Source of the DNA: Flavobacterium hydrophilum | Lineage (GTDB): Bacteria > Bacteroidota > Bacteroidia > Flavobacteriales > Flavobacteriaceae | Direction of reading: 5' to 3' | DNA: 64,000 bases | Assembly: GCF_003202405.1 (NCBI RefSeq) | Contig: NZ_QJHL01000005.1 | Coordinates: forward strand, 186,001 to 250,000 | Shown here: positions 17,168-25,292 of the stretch, one piece after another | Numbering within the stretch: position 1 is the stretch's first letter | Layout of the letters: the number at the start of each line of letters is the position of its first letter | Notes under the pieces: model-generated | The model's database searches: none | Told to the model about the DNA's origin: nothing | What the model saw: the letters and a program-made list of their open reading frames with translations, nothing else | Program-made: the position numbers and the translations under genes

Positions 17168-18037
17168 ATTTCCCATTTCGAGATTTAAATAATCTATTGG
17201 GAACCTATTGTGACCACCAGTTGGAAAAAAAGTAAGCTCACCAAACAAAACCTTATCTCCTATAGAATATAAATCTACCCTAACAAAAATAAACTGATCA
17301 GATAATGTGCTGGCAACTTTTAGCATTTCATTAAAATTTGCCGGCTTTTCTATTTCAGATTTCAGCCAGTTTGCATCTTCTTCACTCGAGACGATTTTTT
17401 TCCAGTTCAAATCATAGAAACATTTTTTTTCCTTTCCATTTTCAGTCTTTTTTACAAGAACATATTTTGGTTGTCCATGAAAACAATAGAATTTGTAATC
17501 AACTAAACCGTCTTCACAATTGGAAATATATTTTTCAATTAAAAGCCTGGGCTTAACTTTTTTATAGATAGTTTCTCTATATTTATTATAATAATTACTC
17601 TTTAAAAATGTTCTTAATTTATTTTTCTGATCAAGATAATTAATTAGAGAAGCATTTTTTACAATTACATTATATCCTGAACCATGAGTTCCCCTTATGG
17701 CATATTGTTGAGGCAAATTTTCGAAATCAATTTCTTCAACGGTATCGTATATTCCAATTACTTCATTTAAATATTCTTTCCCTACTTTCGCTTCGACAAA
17801 AGAGCGGACACCAAATTTATCAACATATTGACCATACTCTTCTTTATAATGATATAACTTCAGCCATTGAATTTTTTCCATAAACTCTTTAGGAGTTTCT
17901 AAATTCAATGCCCTTTTGTTTTTACTAAAATATTTTGCTTTGGTTACTTTCGCATCGTCATTTGAATATTTGTTCAATAGCGTAAATATCGTCTGATTAT
18001 ACTTTCTAAGTATAAATTCGTTTAATTTAAATTTCAA
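17147..18037 (-). CDS. TupA-like ATP-grasp protein
   Basis: The 296-residue protein matches the TupA-like ATP-grasp family, named after the teichuronopeptide synthesis gene tupA and common in polysaccharide clusters. Visible blocks are QQYAIRGTHGSGYNVIV (ATP-binding strand-loop, about 110-126), RLLIEKYISN (about 164-173), DYKFYCFHGQPKYVLV (about 180-195) and FVRVDLYSIGDKVLFGELTF (about 250-269), with the metal-binding Asp and Glu. ATP-grasp ligases join a carboxylate to an amine or thiol via an acylphosphate. A plausible task is linking an amino acid or similar group to a sugar acid. It overlaps the upstream GT4 gene by 11 bases, so the two are coupled. Confidence 0.8.
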   Translation of the reverse strand: MKFKLNEFILRKYNQTIFTLLNKYSNDDAKVTKAKYFSKNKRALNLETPKEFMEKIQWLKLYHYKEEYGQYVDKFGVRSFVEAKVGKEYLNEVIGIYDTVEEIDFENLPQQYAIRGTHGSGYNVIVKNASLINYLDQKNKLRTFLKSNYYNKYRETIYKKVKPRLLIEKYISNCEDGLVDYKFYCFHGQPKYVLVKKTENGKEKKCFYDLNWKKIVSSEEDANWLKSEIEKPANFNEMLKVASTLSDQFIFVRVDLYSIGDKVLFGELTFFPTGGHNRFPIDYLNLEMGNLIKLPV

Positions 18038-19148
18038 TGCTTTTATGTTTTTGTAAAACTTCGTTTAGTTCTTTAATCATTTTTTTTGAGATAACTTCTT
18101 TTGTGAAATTTTCTATTAGAAATTTTCTCCCATTCGCAATACAATTTTCCTGCAATACCGTATCATTTAACATTTGCTCTACTTTATCAGCAAAAGAAAA
18201 AGCATTTCCTGCCTCTGCCAGCAGTCCTGTCTGATTATCGATTACAACTTCAGGAACTCCTCCTGCGTTAGCAGCAACAATAGGCACTCTGCATGCATAA
18301 GATTCTAAAAGCACTCCTCCTACCGGTTCACTGTTTGACGTAAATAAAAACAAATCAAACTCAGGCAGTACTTCAGGGATATCTGTTCTAAAACCCGCTA
18401 GAATTATTTCCTTTTCTAATCCCAAATCAGAAATTTGCTGTTTTATCTGATTTTCTAATGGACCTGCTCCTATTAAAATATATTTAGCCTTAATACCTCT
18501 TTTTACCAATTCAGCCACTGTATTTACCCAGGTAACATGATCTTTAAAATCAACAAAGGCTGCAATGTTACCAATTATTTTATAATCTGATGGAATATTA
18601 TATTGTTTATGCAGGCTGCCTGTTTTTTGTATTTTAATAAATTTATGTATATCTGTTACACATCCTACTACACACAATTTACTATGATCTTTAATAACAG
18701 GTTTTAAAATATCTACAACCGGATAGGAAACACAAATGATTTTTTTTATTCCGTTATAATCATACTTCCATTTTCTAAAAAAGTTTGTATCAACTCTTTT
18801 GATCAAAGTCCTGCATAAAACCAAAGGCTGCCTCAGTCTAAAAAACAGCTTCGATAGTACCATAAGTGTGTGGGAATGACTATTGTGAATAAACACTAAA
18901 TCTGCATTCAGCTCCTTTGCAATTTTTGAAAACCTTTTTGCATATTTTAAATCATATTCTGACTTATTATTTAACGCAATAACATTCATGCCTTTCTGAG
19001 TTGCAATTTTAAAAGTCTCAGAGTCATCCGGACATATAATCCATTGCTCTTCTACATATCCAAATTCCTTGAATGCTTCATATAGATATATGATTTTTTG
19101 TTCGTGTCCTCTCCAGCCTCTTGAAACAGTAACCTGTATTAACCTCAT
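18027..19148 (-). CDS. Glycosyltransferase family 4
   Basis: A 373-residue GT-B enzyme. The N-terminal domain starts MRLIQVTVSRGWRGHEQKI with the acceptor-side glycine-rich loop. The C-terminal domain shows KYILIGAGPLENQIKQQI, then TSNSEPVGGVLLESYACRVPIVA (about 273-295), containing the E-x7-E donor-binding motif, and NAGGVPEVV. These are standard GT4 signatures. Its stop codon overlaps the start of the ATP-grasp gene by 11 bases, making a two-gene operon that probably transfers and then modifies a sugar. Donor and acceptor are unknown. Confidence 0.9.
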   Translation of the reverse strand: MRLIQVTVSRGWRGHEQKIIYLYEAFKEFGYVEEQWIICPDDSETFKIATQKGMNVIALNNKSEYDLKYAKRFSKIAKELNADLVFIHNSHSHTLMVLSKLFFRLRQPLVLCRTLIKRVDTNFFRKWKYDYNGIKKIICVSYPVVDILKPVIKDHSKLCVVGCVTDIHKFIKIQKTGSLHKQYNIPSDYKIIGNIAAFVDFKDHVTWVNTVAELVKRGIKAKYILIGAGPLENQIKQQISDLGLEKEIILAGFRTDIPEVLPEFDLFLFTSNSEPVGGVLLESYACRVPIVAANAGGVPEVVIDNQTGLLAEAGNAFSFADKVEQMLNDTVLQENCIANGRKFLIENFTKEVISKKMIKELNEVLQKHKSIEI

Positions 19149-19546
19149 TTCTATCTTTAAACTAAAATCATTAAACTTATTACCCTCTTATAATAATTTA
19201 CAATACGACTTGCTTATTCCATTTTTGGCATTTATAATTCTTACCAGTAGAAAAAATCTTACTTTAATTCGATTGTTAAATTTTAACAGTCTTTAAGCAA
19301 GAAAATAAGCACTTTTGACTGCAAATATAGTATAATAGAACAATAAACCTAAAAGTATTATTGTATTTAAAAAAACAGAAAAAATCCCTTGTTAAATTAG
19401 TTATTAGATTATGCAAATTCCTTTTTTATTTCAAATAAATTTTAACATTTGACTATGATATGAGTAATAAAACCATCTGGAATTTGATTTTTTTTATTCG
19501 TTTCTTTGTAGTGTTAATTATTAATATTCAATTCTAAATATAAAAA
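19149..19546. other. 398-base intergenic region bordering the glycan locus
   Basis: It lies between divergent genes and marks the right border of the glycan locus. It is AT-rich, with short palindromic bits such as TGTTAAATTTTAACA around 19272-19287. A TTTCTTTG near 19501-19508 may be a weak -7 box for tsaC. No RNA gene or coding remnant is recognised. Confidence 0.45.
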
Positions 19547-20116
19547 ATGGAAAATCTTAATGAAGAAATACATAAAGCTTTCGAAATAATAAAAGAAGGT
19601 GGTATCATTCTTTATCCAACAGATACAGTTTGGGGAATTGGCTGTGATGCTACAAACCCGGAGGCTGTTACTAAAATATATAAGCTTAAACAACGTGCAG
19701 AAACGCAAAGCATGATTGTATTAATGAATGGCGAAAAAATGATGTACAATGTTTTTAAAAACATTCCTGAAGTTGCCTGGCAGATTCTTGATTTATCTGA
19801 AAAACCAACGACTTTAATTTTAGATGAACCGCGAAATGTAGCGAAAAATATTATTGCTGCTGATAATTCGTTAGCAATACGCCTGGTAAAACAACCTTTT
19901 TGTTATAAATTATTAGAGAGAATGAAAAAACCATTAGTTTCCACTTCTGCTAATATTTCAGGACAGCCAACTCCACTGGCTTTCAAAGACATAAATCCTG
20001 AAATTGTAAAAGGGGTTGACTATGTCGTAAACTTATATCATGATAAAATTGCAGGAAAACCTTCAACAATCATTAAATTAACAAATGATTCTCAGGTAAA
20101 AGTAATTCGCAAATAA
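19547..20116 (+). CDS. tsaC: Threonylcarbamoyl-AMP synthase (TsaC/YrdC/Sua5 family)
   Basis: Cytoplasmic enzyme that makes threonylcarbamoyl-AMP from threonine, bicarbonate and ATP, the first step of the t6A37 modification of ANN-decoding tRNAs. The 189 residues match the short TsaC form without a Sua5 C-terminal domain. Motifs are ILYPTDTVWGIGCDA (about 20-34), IYKLKQRAETQSMIVL (KxR substrate motif, about 44-59) and PLVSTSANISGQPTP (about 129-143). It is monocistronic: the neighbour downstream is convergent. Confidence 0.93.
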   Translation: MENLNEEIHKAFEIIKEGGIILYPTDTVWGIGCDATNPEAVTKIYKLKQRAETQSMIVLMNGEKMMYNVFKNIPEVAWQILDLSEKPTTLILDEPRNVAKNIIAADNSLAIRLVKQPFCYKLLERMKKPLVSTSANISGQPTPLAFKDINPEIVKGVDYVVNLYHDKIAGKPSTIIKLTNDSQVKVIRK

Positions 20117-20169
20117 TTTGTTAATTATAAAAAATTGCTGACTGTTAATTCGCTTAGGGCTTTAAAATC

Positions 20170-21294
20170 CTAAATAGTTTTCAAACTGGCTATCAACAAA
20201 TCAATATCTTCTTTGGTATTATAGTGACTGAATGAAATTCGGAGATTCGGTAACTTTAAATCGGTCTCCGAAAGTATTTCTTTTAAAACATGTGAAGGCT
20301 TAATACTTCCGGACTGACAGGCGCTTCCTCTGGAAACTGCAATTCCTTTCATATCCAGACTAAATAATAGCATAGAAGTTTTATCTTGTGGAAAAGGCAA
20401 AACAATATTGATAATATTATAAAAATCCTCTTTATTACCCACTATTTTAAAATCCGGAAAATAAATTTCAAGCTGATTTATCAAATACATTTTCAATCCA
20501 AAAATGTATTCATGCTCAGTTTTTAAATTTTCATATGAAATCGTCAAAGCTTTCGCCATTCCGGCAATTTGATGAACAGCTTCGGTTCCGGCACGTAATC
20601 CTTTTTCCTGTTCCCCGCCAAAAAGCAAAGGCTGTAAACCTGAATTTTTTCGAACAAAAGCAAAACCAATACCTTTAGGACCATGAAATTTATGCGCACT
20701 GGCTACAATAAAATCGACAGTCGTTTCCTGCAGATCAATTTCGGTTTTCCCAACAGATTGTACGGTATCCGAATGAAACAGAGCATTATATTGTTTACAA
20801 ATAACACCAACTCTTTCCAAATCTAAAATGGTTCCAATTTCATTATTTACATGCATCAAACTTACGATTGTCTTTTTTTCTTCAGACAATAAATTAGACA
20901 AATGAGTTAGATCGATAGTCCCATCTGAATTTATATGTACATAATCAACCTGAATATTATAATCTGACTGCAAAGCCAAAACAGAGTATAAAACCGCATG
21001 ATGCTCAATTTTAGAAGTAATAATTCGCATCACTTTCAAATCTTCTACTGCAGAACGAAGGATCCAGTTATTTGCTTCGGTACCACCAGAAGTAAAAATT
21101 ATTTCCTGTGCAGAACAATTTAAATATTTGGCAATATTTTTTCTGGAAAGTTCAATAATAGTTTTTGCGTTTCTCCCAAAACTATGAGTGGAAGACGGAT
21201 TTCCAAAATCATCCATCATTATTTTTGTCATTTCCTGAACAACTTCAGGTCGTATGGCAGTAGTAGAAGCGTTATCGAGGTATACTTTTTTCAT
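20170..21294 (-). CDS. Cysteine desulfurase (NifS/IscS-like)
   Basis: PLP enzyme that takes sulfur from cysteine to give alanine and a protein persulfide for Fe-S clusters or thiolation. The 374 residues include GGTEANNWIL (about 70-79), HVNNEIGTI (about 145-153), SAHKFHGPKGIGF with the PLP lysine (about 199-211) and SRGSACQSGSIKPSHVL with the catalytic cysteine (about 321-337). No iscU, sufC or thiI neighbour is present, so whether it feeds Fe-S assembly or tRNA thiolation is open. A TAACTTTG box ends only five bases before the ATG, suggesting a leaderless transcript. Confidence 0.93.
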   Translation of the reverse strand: MKKVYLDNASTTAIRPEVVQEMTKIMMDDFGNPSSTHSFGRNAKTIIELSRKNIAKYLNCSAQEIIFTSGGTEANNWILRSAVEDLKVMRIITSKIEHHAVLYSVLALQSDYNIQVDYVHINSDGTIDLTHLSNLLSEEKKTIVSLMHVNNEIGTILDLERVGVICKQYNALFHSDTVQSVGKTEIDLQETTVDFIVASAHKFHGPKGIGFAFVRKNSGLQPLLFGGEQEKGLRAGTEAVHQIAGMAKALTISYENLKTEHEYIFGLKMYLINQLEIYFPDFKIVGNKEDFYNIINIVLPFPQDKTSMLLFSLDMKGIAVSRGSACQSGSIKPSHVLKEILSETDLKLPNLRISFSHYNTKEDIDLLIASLKTI

Positions 21295-21299
21295 TAACG

Positions 21300-21307
21300 C
21301 AAAGTTA
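21300..21307 (-). promoter_or_regulatory. -7 box of the cysteine desulfurase gene, leaderless arrangement
   Basis: On the minus strand TAACTTTG matches TAnnTTTG and ends five bases before the ATG at 21294. A TTG lies 15 bases further upstream (21323-21325), a little close. Transcription would start at or next to the A of the start codon. Confidence 0.4.
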
Positions 21308-21379
21308 TGAAATATGAATTGTCAATTCTTAAATATCATTTGCGAAATTTCACTATTTTTGATGCAAATAAAAAATACA

Positions 21380-22327
21380 ATGAAAAAATATGCTTACCTA
21401 TTCTTATTCGCCATTATGCTGAACGGTTGCGATGATGGAGATTTAGTTGCTGAAAGAATTGATTTTACAGAAATAGAACCACAAAGTTGTGATACTAAAA
21501 CCAATGTATTAATTTATAAGATAAAAGATCAGGAGTCTTTATTATTAGAATTACCAGAAAGCACGTTTAAAGATGAACCAGGAGAAAAAGAAATTTACAT
21601 CAATCCAACAGGAGTTCCTCAACTTGTCTACAGAGCTTTTGACGGCGTAATTAATCGTGCTAATATTTGTGATGCCATTAGACCATCCTCGCCAAATGTT
21701 TCAAACGAATGGAATGCTATCGGTGGAAAAATTACGATCACAACAACTCCAAATATATCAGAAACAGCAGCAGACGGAAGTACAAAAATTAACGGTTTCA
21801 ATCATTCGATAAACATAACCAATATTAGCTACTCAAAACCTGCAGGAGAACAAGTAGGTCCAAATTTTTTCTTTGGTGTTCTACAAACATCAATCTATAC
21901 ATCTCCGGTGGTGTCGTTTACAGCTACAAATGCCGGACAATGTAATTCAACACAAATCTATAATTATACCACTAATACATCTATGATTATTGATGCCCTG
22001 GATCCGATATTGATCCAGAACATTGAAACTTCAGAACCCAGAACAAGTACTATTTCAATTACTCAAAATAAAATTGTTTTCAATAATTATAAAGCAGCAA
22101 GTATAAATAAGGATTATTTTTGTAAAACCCGACCTACAATACCGGAAATCAACGAAACCTGGAATGCTGCAGTTGATGGCGTAATAGAAGTTGTAACCAC
22201 CAAGCTTGACAACACAACTTACAAACATGTTATTACACTAAAAAAAGTCGAACTTAGCAACGCAGCTGGTCTTAAATTTAAACTTCCAAGTGTTTTTGTT
22301 TTCGGCGAAATTACTACAACAGAATAA
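21380..22327 (+). CDS. Predicted lipoprotein of unknown function
   Basis: A 315-residue protein starting MKKYAYLFLFAIMLNGCDDGD: a signal peptide with a lipobox-like LNGC and Cys at about residue 17, so probably lipid-anchored. Acidic residues right after the Cys may favour outer-membrane or surface display. Two similar halves seem present: each contains an NEWNA or NETWNA segment followed by an I-x-I-T/V-T strand (around residues 110-125 and 255-275), suggesting an internal duplication of a beta domain. A TATTTTTG box lies at 21354-21361. The ATG at 21380 is chosen for the signal peptide. No family was recognised. Confidence 0.75.
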   Translation: MKKYAYLFLFAIMLNGCDDGDLVAERIDFTEIEPQSCDTKTNVLIYKIKDQESLLLELPESTFKDEPGEKEIYINPTGVPQLVYRAFDGVINRANICDAIRPSSPNVSNEWNAIGGKITITTTPNISETAADGSTKINGFNHSINITNISYSKPAGEQVGPNFFFGVLQTSIYTSPVVSFTATNAGQCNSTQIYNYTTNTSMIIDALDPILIQNIETSEPRTSTISITQNKIVFNNYKAASINKDYFCKTRPTIPEINETWNAAVDGVIEVVTTKLDNTTYKHVITLKKVELSNAAGLKFKLPSVFVFGEITTTE

Positions 22328-22373
22328 CAATCTGTTTATATCTTAATAAAAGAATACTTTTCATTTATTCTTA

Positions 22374-22437
22374 CAAAAAAAGTCCGTTCCCGAACTAATT
22401 TCAAAAAACAATTAGTACCAGGTAACGGATTTTTTTA
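22374..22437 (+). terminator. Terminator after the lipoprotein gene
   Basis: A long imperfect hairpin: AAAAGTCCGTT pairs with AACGGATTTTT and inner AACTAATT with AATTAGTA, followed by a T run. It may also help terminate the convergent Smr operon. Confidence 0.6.
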
Positions 22438-22477
22438 TGTGCTTACAAAAGCTTTTTTAATGCTTCAGAAGATTTAT

Positions 22478-23029
22478 TTATTTATTATTTTGCTTAAAAT
22501 AAACTTCAGTAGCGCCAAGCCCATATTTTTGATAATTAGCATCCTGAAAATCTATACCATCATAACGGCCTAATAAAAAATCGAGCTCGGCTTTTAAAAT
22601 TCCTTCACCAACTCCGTGAATAAAAACAATCTTAGGAATTCGATTTCTAATTGCGAATTCAATGTGTCTTTTTGCTGTTTCAGTCTGTAGCGTCAGGATA
22701 TCGTAATTTGACATTCCACGTTTATTGGGAACTAATTTTTCTATATGCAAATCAAATTCCGGAGCCGAAATATCCCGTTTATCTTTCTTTTCTTTCACAA
22801 AACTCCTTGGTTTTGGCTCTTCCTTTTCTTTTGTAACAGAATCTAAATCAACTCTTTTAATAGAATTCATTAAATTACTGGATTCCTGAATCTTAAGCAA
22901 TTCATTGACGAAAAAAGTCATCAAAAAACCATCTTCTGTTTCAATCAAAACTTCATTATTTTTAACTGAAACTACTGTTCCGTTTATGGCCTCATCTAAT
23001 ACAGAAACCTTATCTCCTTTATTCAGCAT
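22478..23029 (-). CDS. Smr-domain protein (DUF2027-like N-terminus)
   Basis: A 183-residue protein. The N-terminal beta domain (MLNKGDKVSVLDEAINGTV, about 1-60) resembles the DUF2027 module often fused to Smr in Bacteroidota. A linker precedes the C-terminal Smr domain (about 105-180), with FDLHIEKL at its start and PKIVFIHGVGEGILKAEL, the HGxGxGxL motif of small MutS-related nucleases. Smr domains nick or cut DNA or RNA. The DLHxE-like motif is present, so catalysis is plausible. The ATG at 23029 overlaps the end of the upstream small gene by 11 bases, so translation is probably coupled. Confidence 0.8.
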   Translation of the reverse strand: MLNKGDKVSVLDEAINGTVVSVKNNEVLIETEDGFLMTFFVNELLKIQESSNLMNSIKRVDLDSVTKEKEEPKPRSFVKEKKDKRDISAPEFDLHIEKLVPNKRGMSNYDILTLQTETAKRHIEFAIRNRIPKIVFIHGVGEGILKAELDFLLGRYDGIDFQDANYQKYGLGATEVYFKQNNK

Positions 23030-23204
23030 CTTCTTCTTCTTTTTCCTGATTCTTACTTGGTGTTTTTGCACTTAACTGCATCATGCCGAACATAAAAACT
23101 GCAATTGCAATTACTGTTATGTAAATATTCTTTTCTTCTGATACCTGTTGGTATAATGCAATTGAAATTGCCAGAACCATTATTAAAATTTTAACCGTTT
23201 TCAT
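23019..23204 (-). CDS. Small membrane protein coupled to the Smr gene
   Basis: A 61-residue protein starting MKTVKILIMVLAISIALYQQ, with a second hydrophobic stretch ITVIAIAVFMFGMMQL and an acidic tail EKEEEDAE. It is probably a two-helix inner membrane protein with its tail in the cytoplasm. The start at 23204 follows the hydrophobic segment; the longer frame adds nothing convincing. Its 3' end overlaps the Smr gene by 11 bases. The function is unknown. Confidence 0.65.
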   Translation of the reverse strand: MKTVKILIMVLAISIALYQQVSEEKNIYITVIAIAVFMFGMMQLSAKTPSKNQEKEEEDAE

Positions 23205-23307
23205 ATTTTTAAACAATAAGACTTCAAAAGTAAGAAACTTTAAAATAGTACTTCTCACCTATTTAAATCTTATATATTTTTTTTGTAAATTGTAAAAAAT
23301 AAAACCC

Positions 23308-23592
23308 ATGGATTTAGAAAAATATATGCTGCCCTGTTTAAGCAAAACACTCTTTGGGGTCGAGTGTTTGGGATGCGGTTTTCAGCGCGCCTTATTCTTA
23401 CTTTTTAAGGGTAATTTTTTTGCAGCTTTTAAAATGTATCCGGCAATCTATACTACGCTTATTTTTTTAATTTTTCTGACTTTACATTTTTTTGATAAAG
23501 CTAAAAATTACAATAAATTACTTTGGATCTCCGGAATCACAAATGGCATATTTATGATTACCGGTTATTACTACAAACATTTTTATCTTTGA
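23308..23592 (+). CDS. DUF2752 family membrane protein
   Basis: A 94-residue protein with the DUF2752 signature: a cysteine near the start (LPCLSKTLFGVECLGCGFQRA, about 8-28, with the CxxCGxxRA pattern), then two or three membrane helices (FFAAFKMYPAIYTTLIFLIFL and the C-terminal helix). The family occurs widely as small membrane proteins of unknown function. It is divergent from the Smr operon and convergent with the DUF1003 gene. Confidence 0.8.
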   Translation: MDLEKYMLPCLSKTLFGVECLGCGFQRALFLLFKGNFFAAFKMYPAIYTTLIFLIFLTLHFFDKAKNYNKLLWISGITNGIFMITGYYYKHFYL

Positions 23593-23608
23593 TTTTCTAA
23601 CCTCGGAA

Positions 23609-24310
23609 TTACTTTTTAATCTGATTTAAAATATCATTCATCATCTCCATTTGCACTTTTTGAATTTCAATTAATTCCTGTTGTTGATGCATGATCAAAT
23701 GATCAATTTTATCATGGATCATTCTGATCTCCAATTCAGACTTGAGGTTAATCATATAATCTTTTTTGGCACGGGTTCTGTCTTTTTCTTCCTGACGATT
23801 CTGGCTCATCATAATTACCGGAGCCTGCAAAGCAGCAATACATGATAAAATTAAATTTAGCAAAATAAACGGATATGGATCAAAACCTTTGTTTAGTAAA
23901 ATATAAACATTTGAACCAATCCAAATAATAATAAATAGCAAAAATGAAATGATGAAAGTCCAGCTACCACCAAAATCAGCTACTTTGTCTGCTATTTTTT
24001 GACCAAAATTTCTTGTCTCTTCTTCATCTTCAACAATACTCACAATTGATTTATCTTCTTTTAAAGATGAAACAACACTTTTTTCAAGATCCGAAAGCAC
24101 ACCACTTTCAACAGATAAATAATTCGAAATATATTTCTGACGGTATGTATTTAATTCTTCAAAAGAAATAAAATCACTGTCACAAAACGAAGGATGATCT
24201 TTGATAATAAGTCCTAAAACAGGATCATGTATTGATTTTCCAGAAACTTTCTCGCTTACAGGAAATGAGAGATTAGAAATAGCACTCTTAAAAGTCGAAT
24301 CATTTTTCAT
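23609..24310 (-). CDS. DUF1003 family membrane protein
   Basis: A 233-residue protein. The N-terminal part carries a HDPVLGLIIKDHPSFCDSDFIS segment that is probably an extra soluble domain. Two membrane helices follow (WTFIISFLLFIIIWIGSNVYILL, about 117-139, and PFILLNLILSCIAALQAPVIMMSQN, about 147-171). After the second comes the RQEEKDRTRAKKDY basic segment and a coiled-coil tail, rich in Gln and Glu, of about 50 residues. The DPYPFxLLN...QAP.IMMSQNRQ pattern defines DUF1003. The function is unknown; proteins of this family have been suggested to act in ion transport or cyclic-nucleotide responses, which I cannot confirm here. Confidence 0.85.
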   Translation of the reverse strand: MKNDSTFKSAISNLSFPVSEKVSGKSIHDPVLGLIIKDHPSFCDSDFISFEELNTYRQKYISNYLSVESGVLSDLEKSVVSSLKEDKSIVSIVEDEEETRNFGQKIADKVADFGGSWTFIISFLLFIIIWIGSNVYILLNKGFDPYPFILLNLILSCIAALQAPVIMMSQNRQEEKDRTRAKKDYMINLKSELEIRMIHDKIDHLIMHQQQELIEIQKVQMEMMNDILNQIKK

Positions 24311-24499
24311 TTTACTATGTTTTACCGGCTAATTTACACATTTAACTTCTTAACAATCTTATAAATTATCGACTTAAAAAATGTTTTCATTTATCACAAA
24401 TAGAATACTCAATTGAAAATTTCTTTACTGAATTCGTACTATTATTTACAAAAAACACCTTACTTTTAACGTTTCAAATATCCATTCAATTTTACAATT

Positions 24500-25291
24500 G
24501 TGTCAAAAGATCGTATCATACAAAATATCAAAGCTTTAAAAAGCCATTCTAACATAAATTACGGAATCAAAACTAAAACCGAAGAGTTTACTGAAAAGCT
24601 TTTTTATACCCTTTTTGATTCAAATGCAGTTTTAGATAAAAGTATTGACGAACTTGAATTTCGTTTTAAAGAAATTGCCGTAATGGCCTGCAAAAAACCG
24701 GAAAAATTATGTGGATCCATGTGGGATTTTTTTCTGGAAAAACTACCCGAAGTTTTAGAGAAACTGAATCAGGATGCAGAATATATTTTAGAAAACGATC
24801 CTGCATCAAACAGTATAGACGAAGTTTACTTAGGATATCCTGGCTTCTACGCAATTGCTATTTATAGATTAAGCCACGAATTATACAAACTCGATTTGTT
24901 ATTGTTTTCACGATTGATGAGCGAATATGCGCATAGAATTACCGGAACTGATATTCACGCCGGAGCCAATATTGCTTCACCGTTTTTTATTGATCATGCA
25001 ACCGGGATCGTAATTGGTGAAACAACCGTAATCGAAAAACATGTAAAAATTTATCAGGGAGTTACTTTAGGCGCTTTGAGCGTGAGCAAGGAAATGAAAA
25101 ATGCCAAACGCCATCCCACAGTAGAAAAAAATGTCTGTATTTATGCCAATGCAACCATCCTGGGAGGTGAAACTATCATTGGCAAAAACAGCATCGTAGG
25201 AGGAAATGCCTGGGTGACCAAATCAATTCCGGCAGATTCAATCGTACTGAACACCACTACAACCGAAGTTAAAATAAAAGAAAAAAAATAG
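24500..25291 (+). CDS. cysE: Serine O-acetyltransferase
   Basis: Makes O-acetylserine from serine and acetyl-CoA, the first step of cysteine synthesis. The 263-residue protein has an N-terminal helical domain (about 1-130), then the CysE core: YRLSHELY, AHRITGTDIHAGANI (about 147-161) and hexapeptide repeats GIVIGETTVIEKHVKIYQGVTLG, with the catalytic-site His in DIHAGA and DHATG. The start is a GTG at 24500; no in-frame ATG lies nearby. One base separates its stop from cysM, so the two form a tight operon. Confidence 0.92.
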   Translation: MSKDRIIQNIKALKSHSNINYGIKTKTEEFTEKLFYTLFDSNAVLDKSIDELEFRFKEIAVMACKKPEKLCGSMWDFFLEKLPEVLEKLNQDAEYILENDPASNSIDEVYLGYPGFYAIAIYRLSHELYKLDLLLFSRLMSEYAHRITGTDIHAGANIASPFFIDHATGIVIGETTVIEKHVKIYQGVTLGALSVSKEMKNAKRHPTVEKNVCIYANATILGGETIIGKNSIVGGNAWVTKSIPADSIVLNTTTTEVKIKEKK

Positions 25292-25292
25292 A

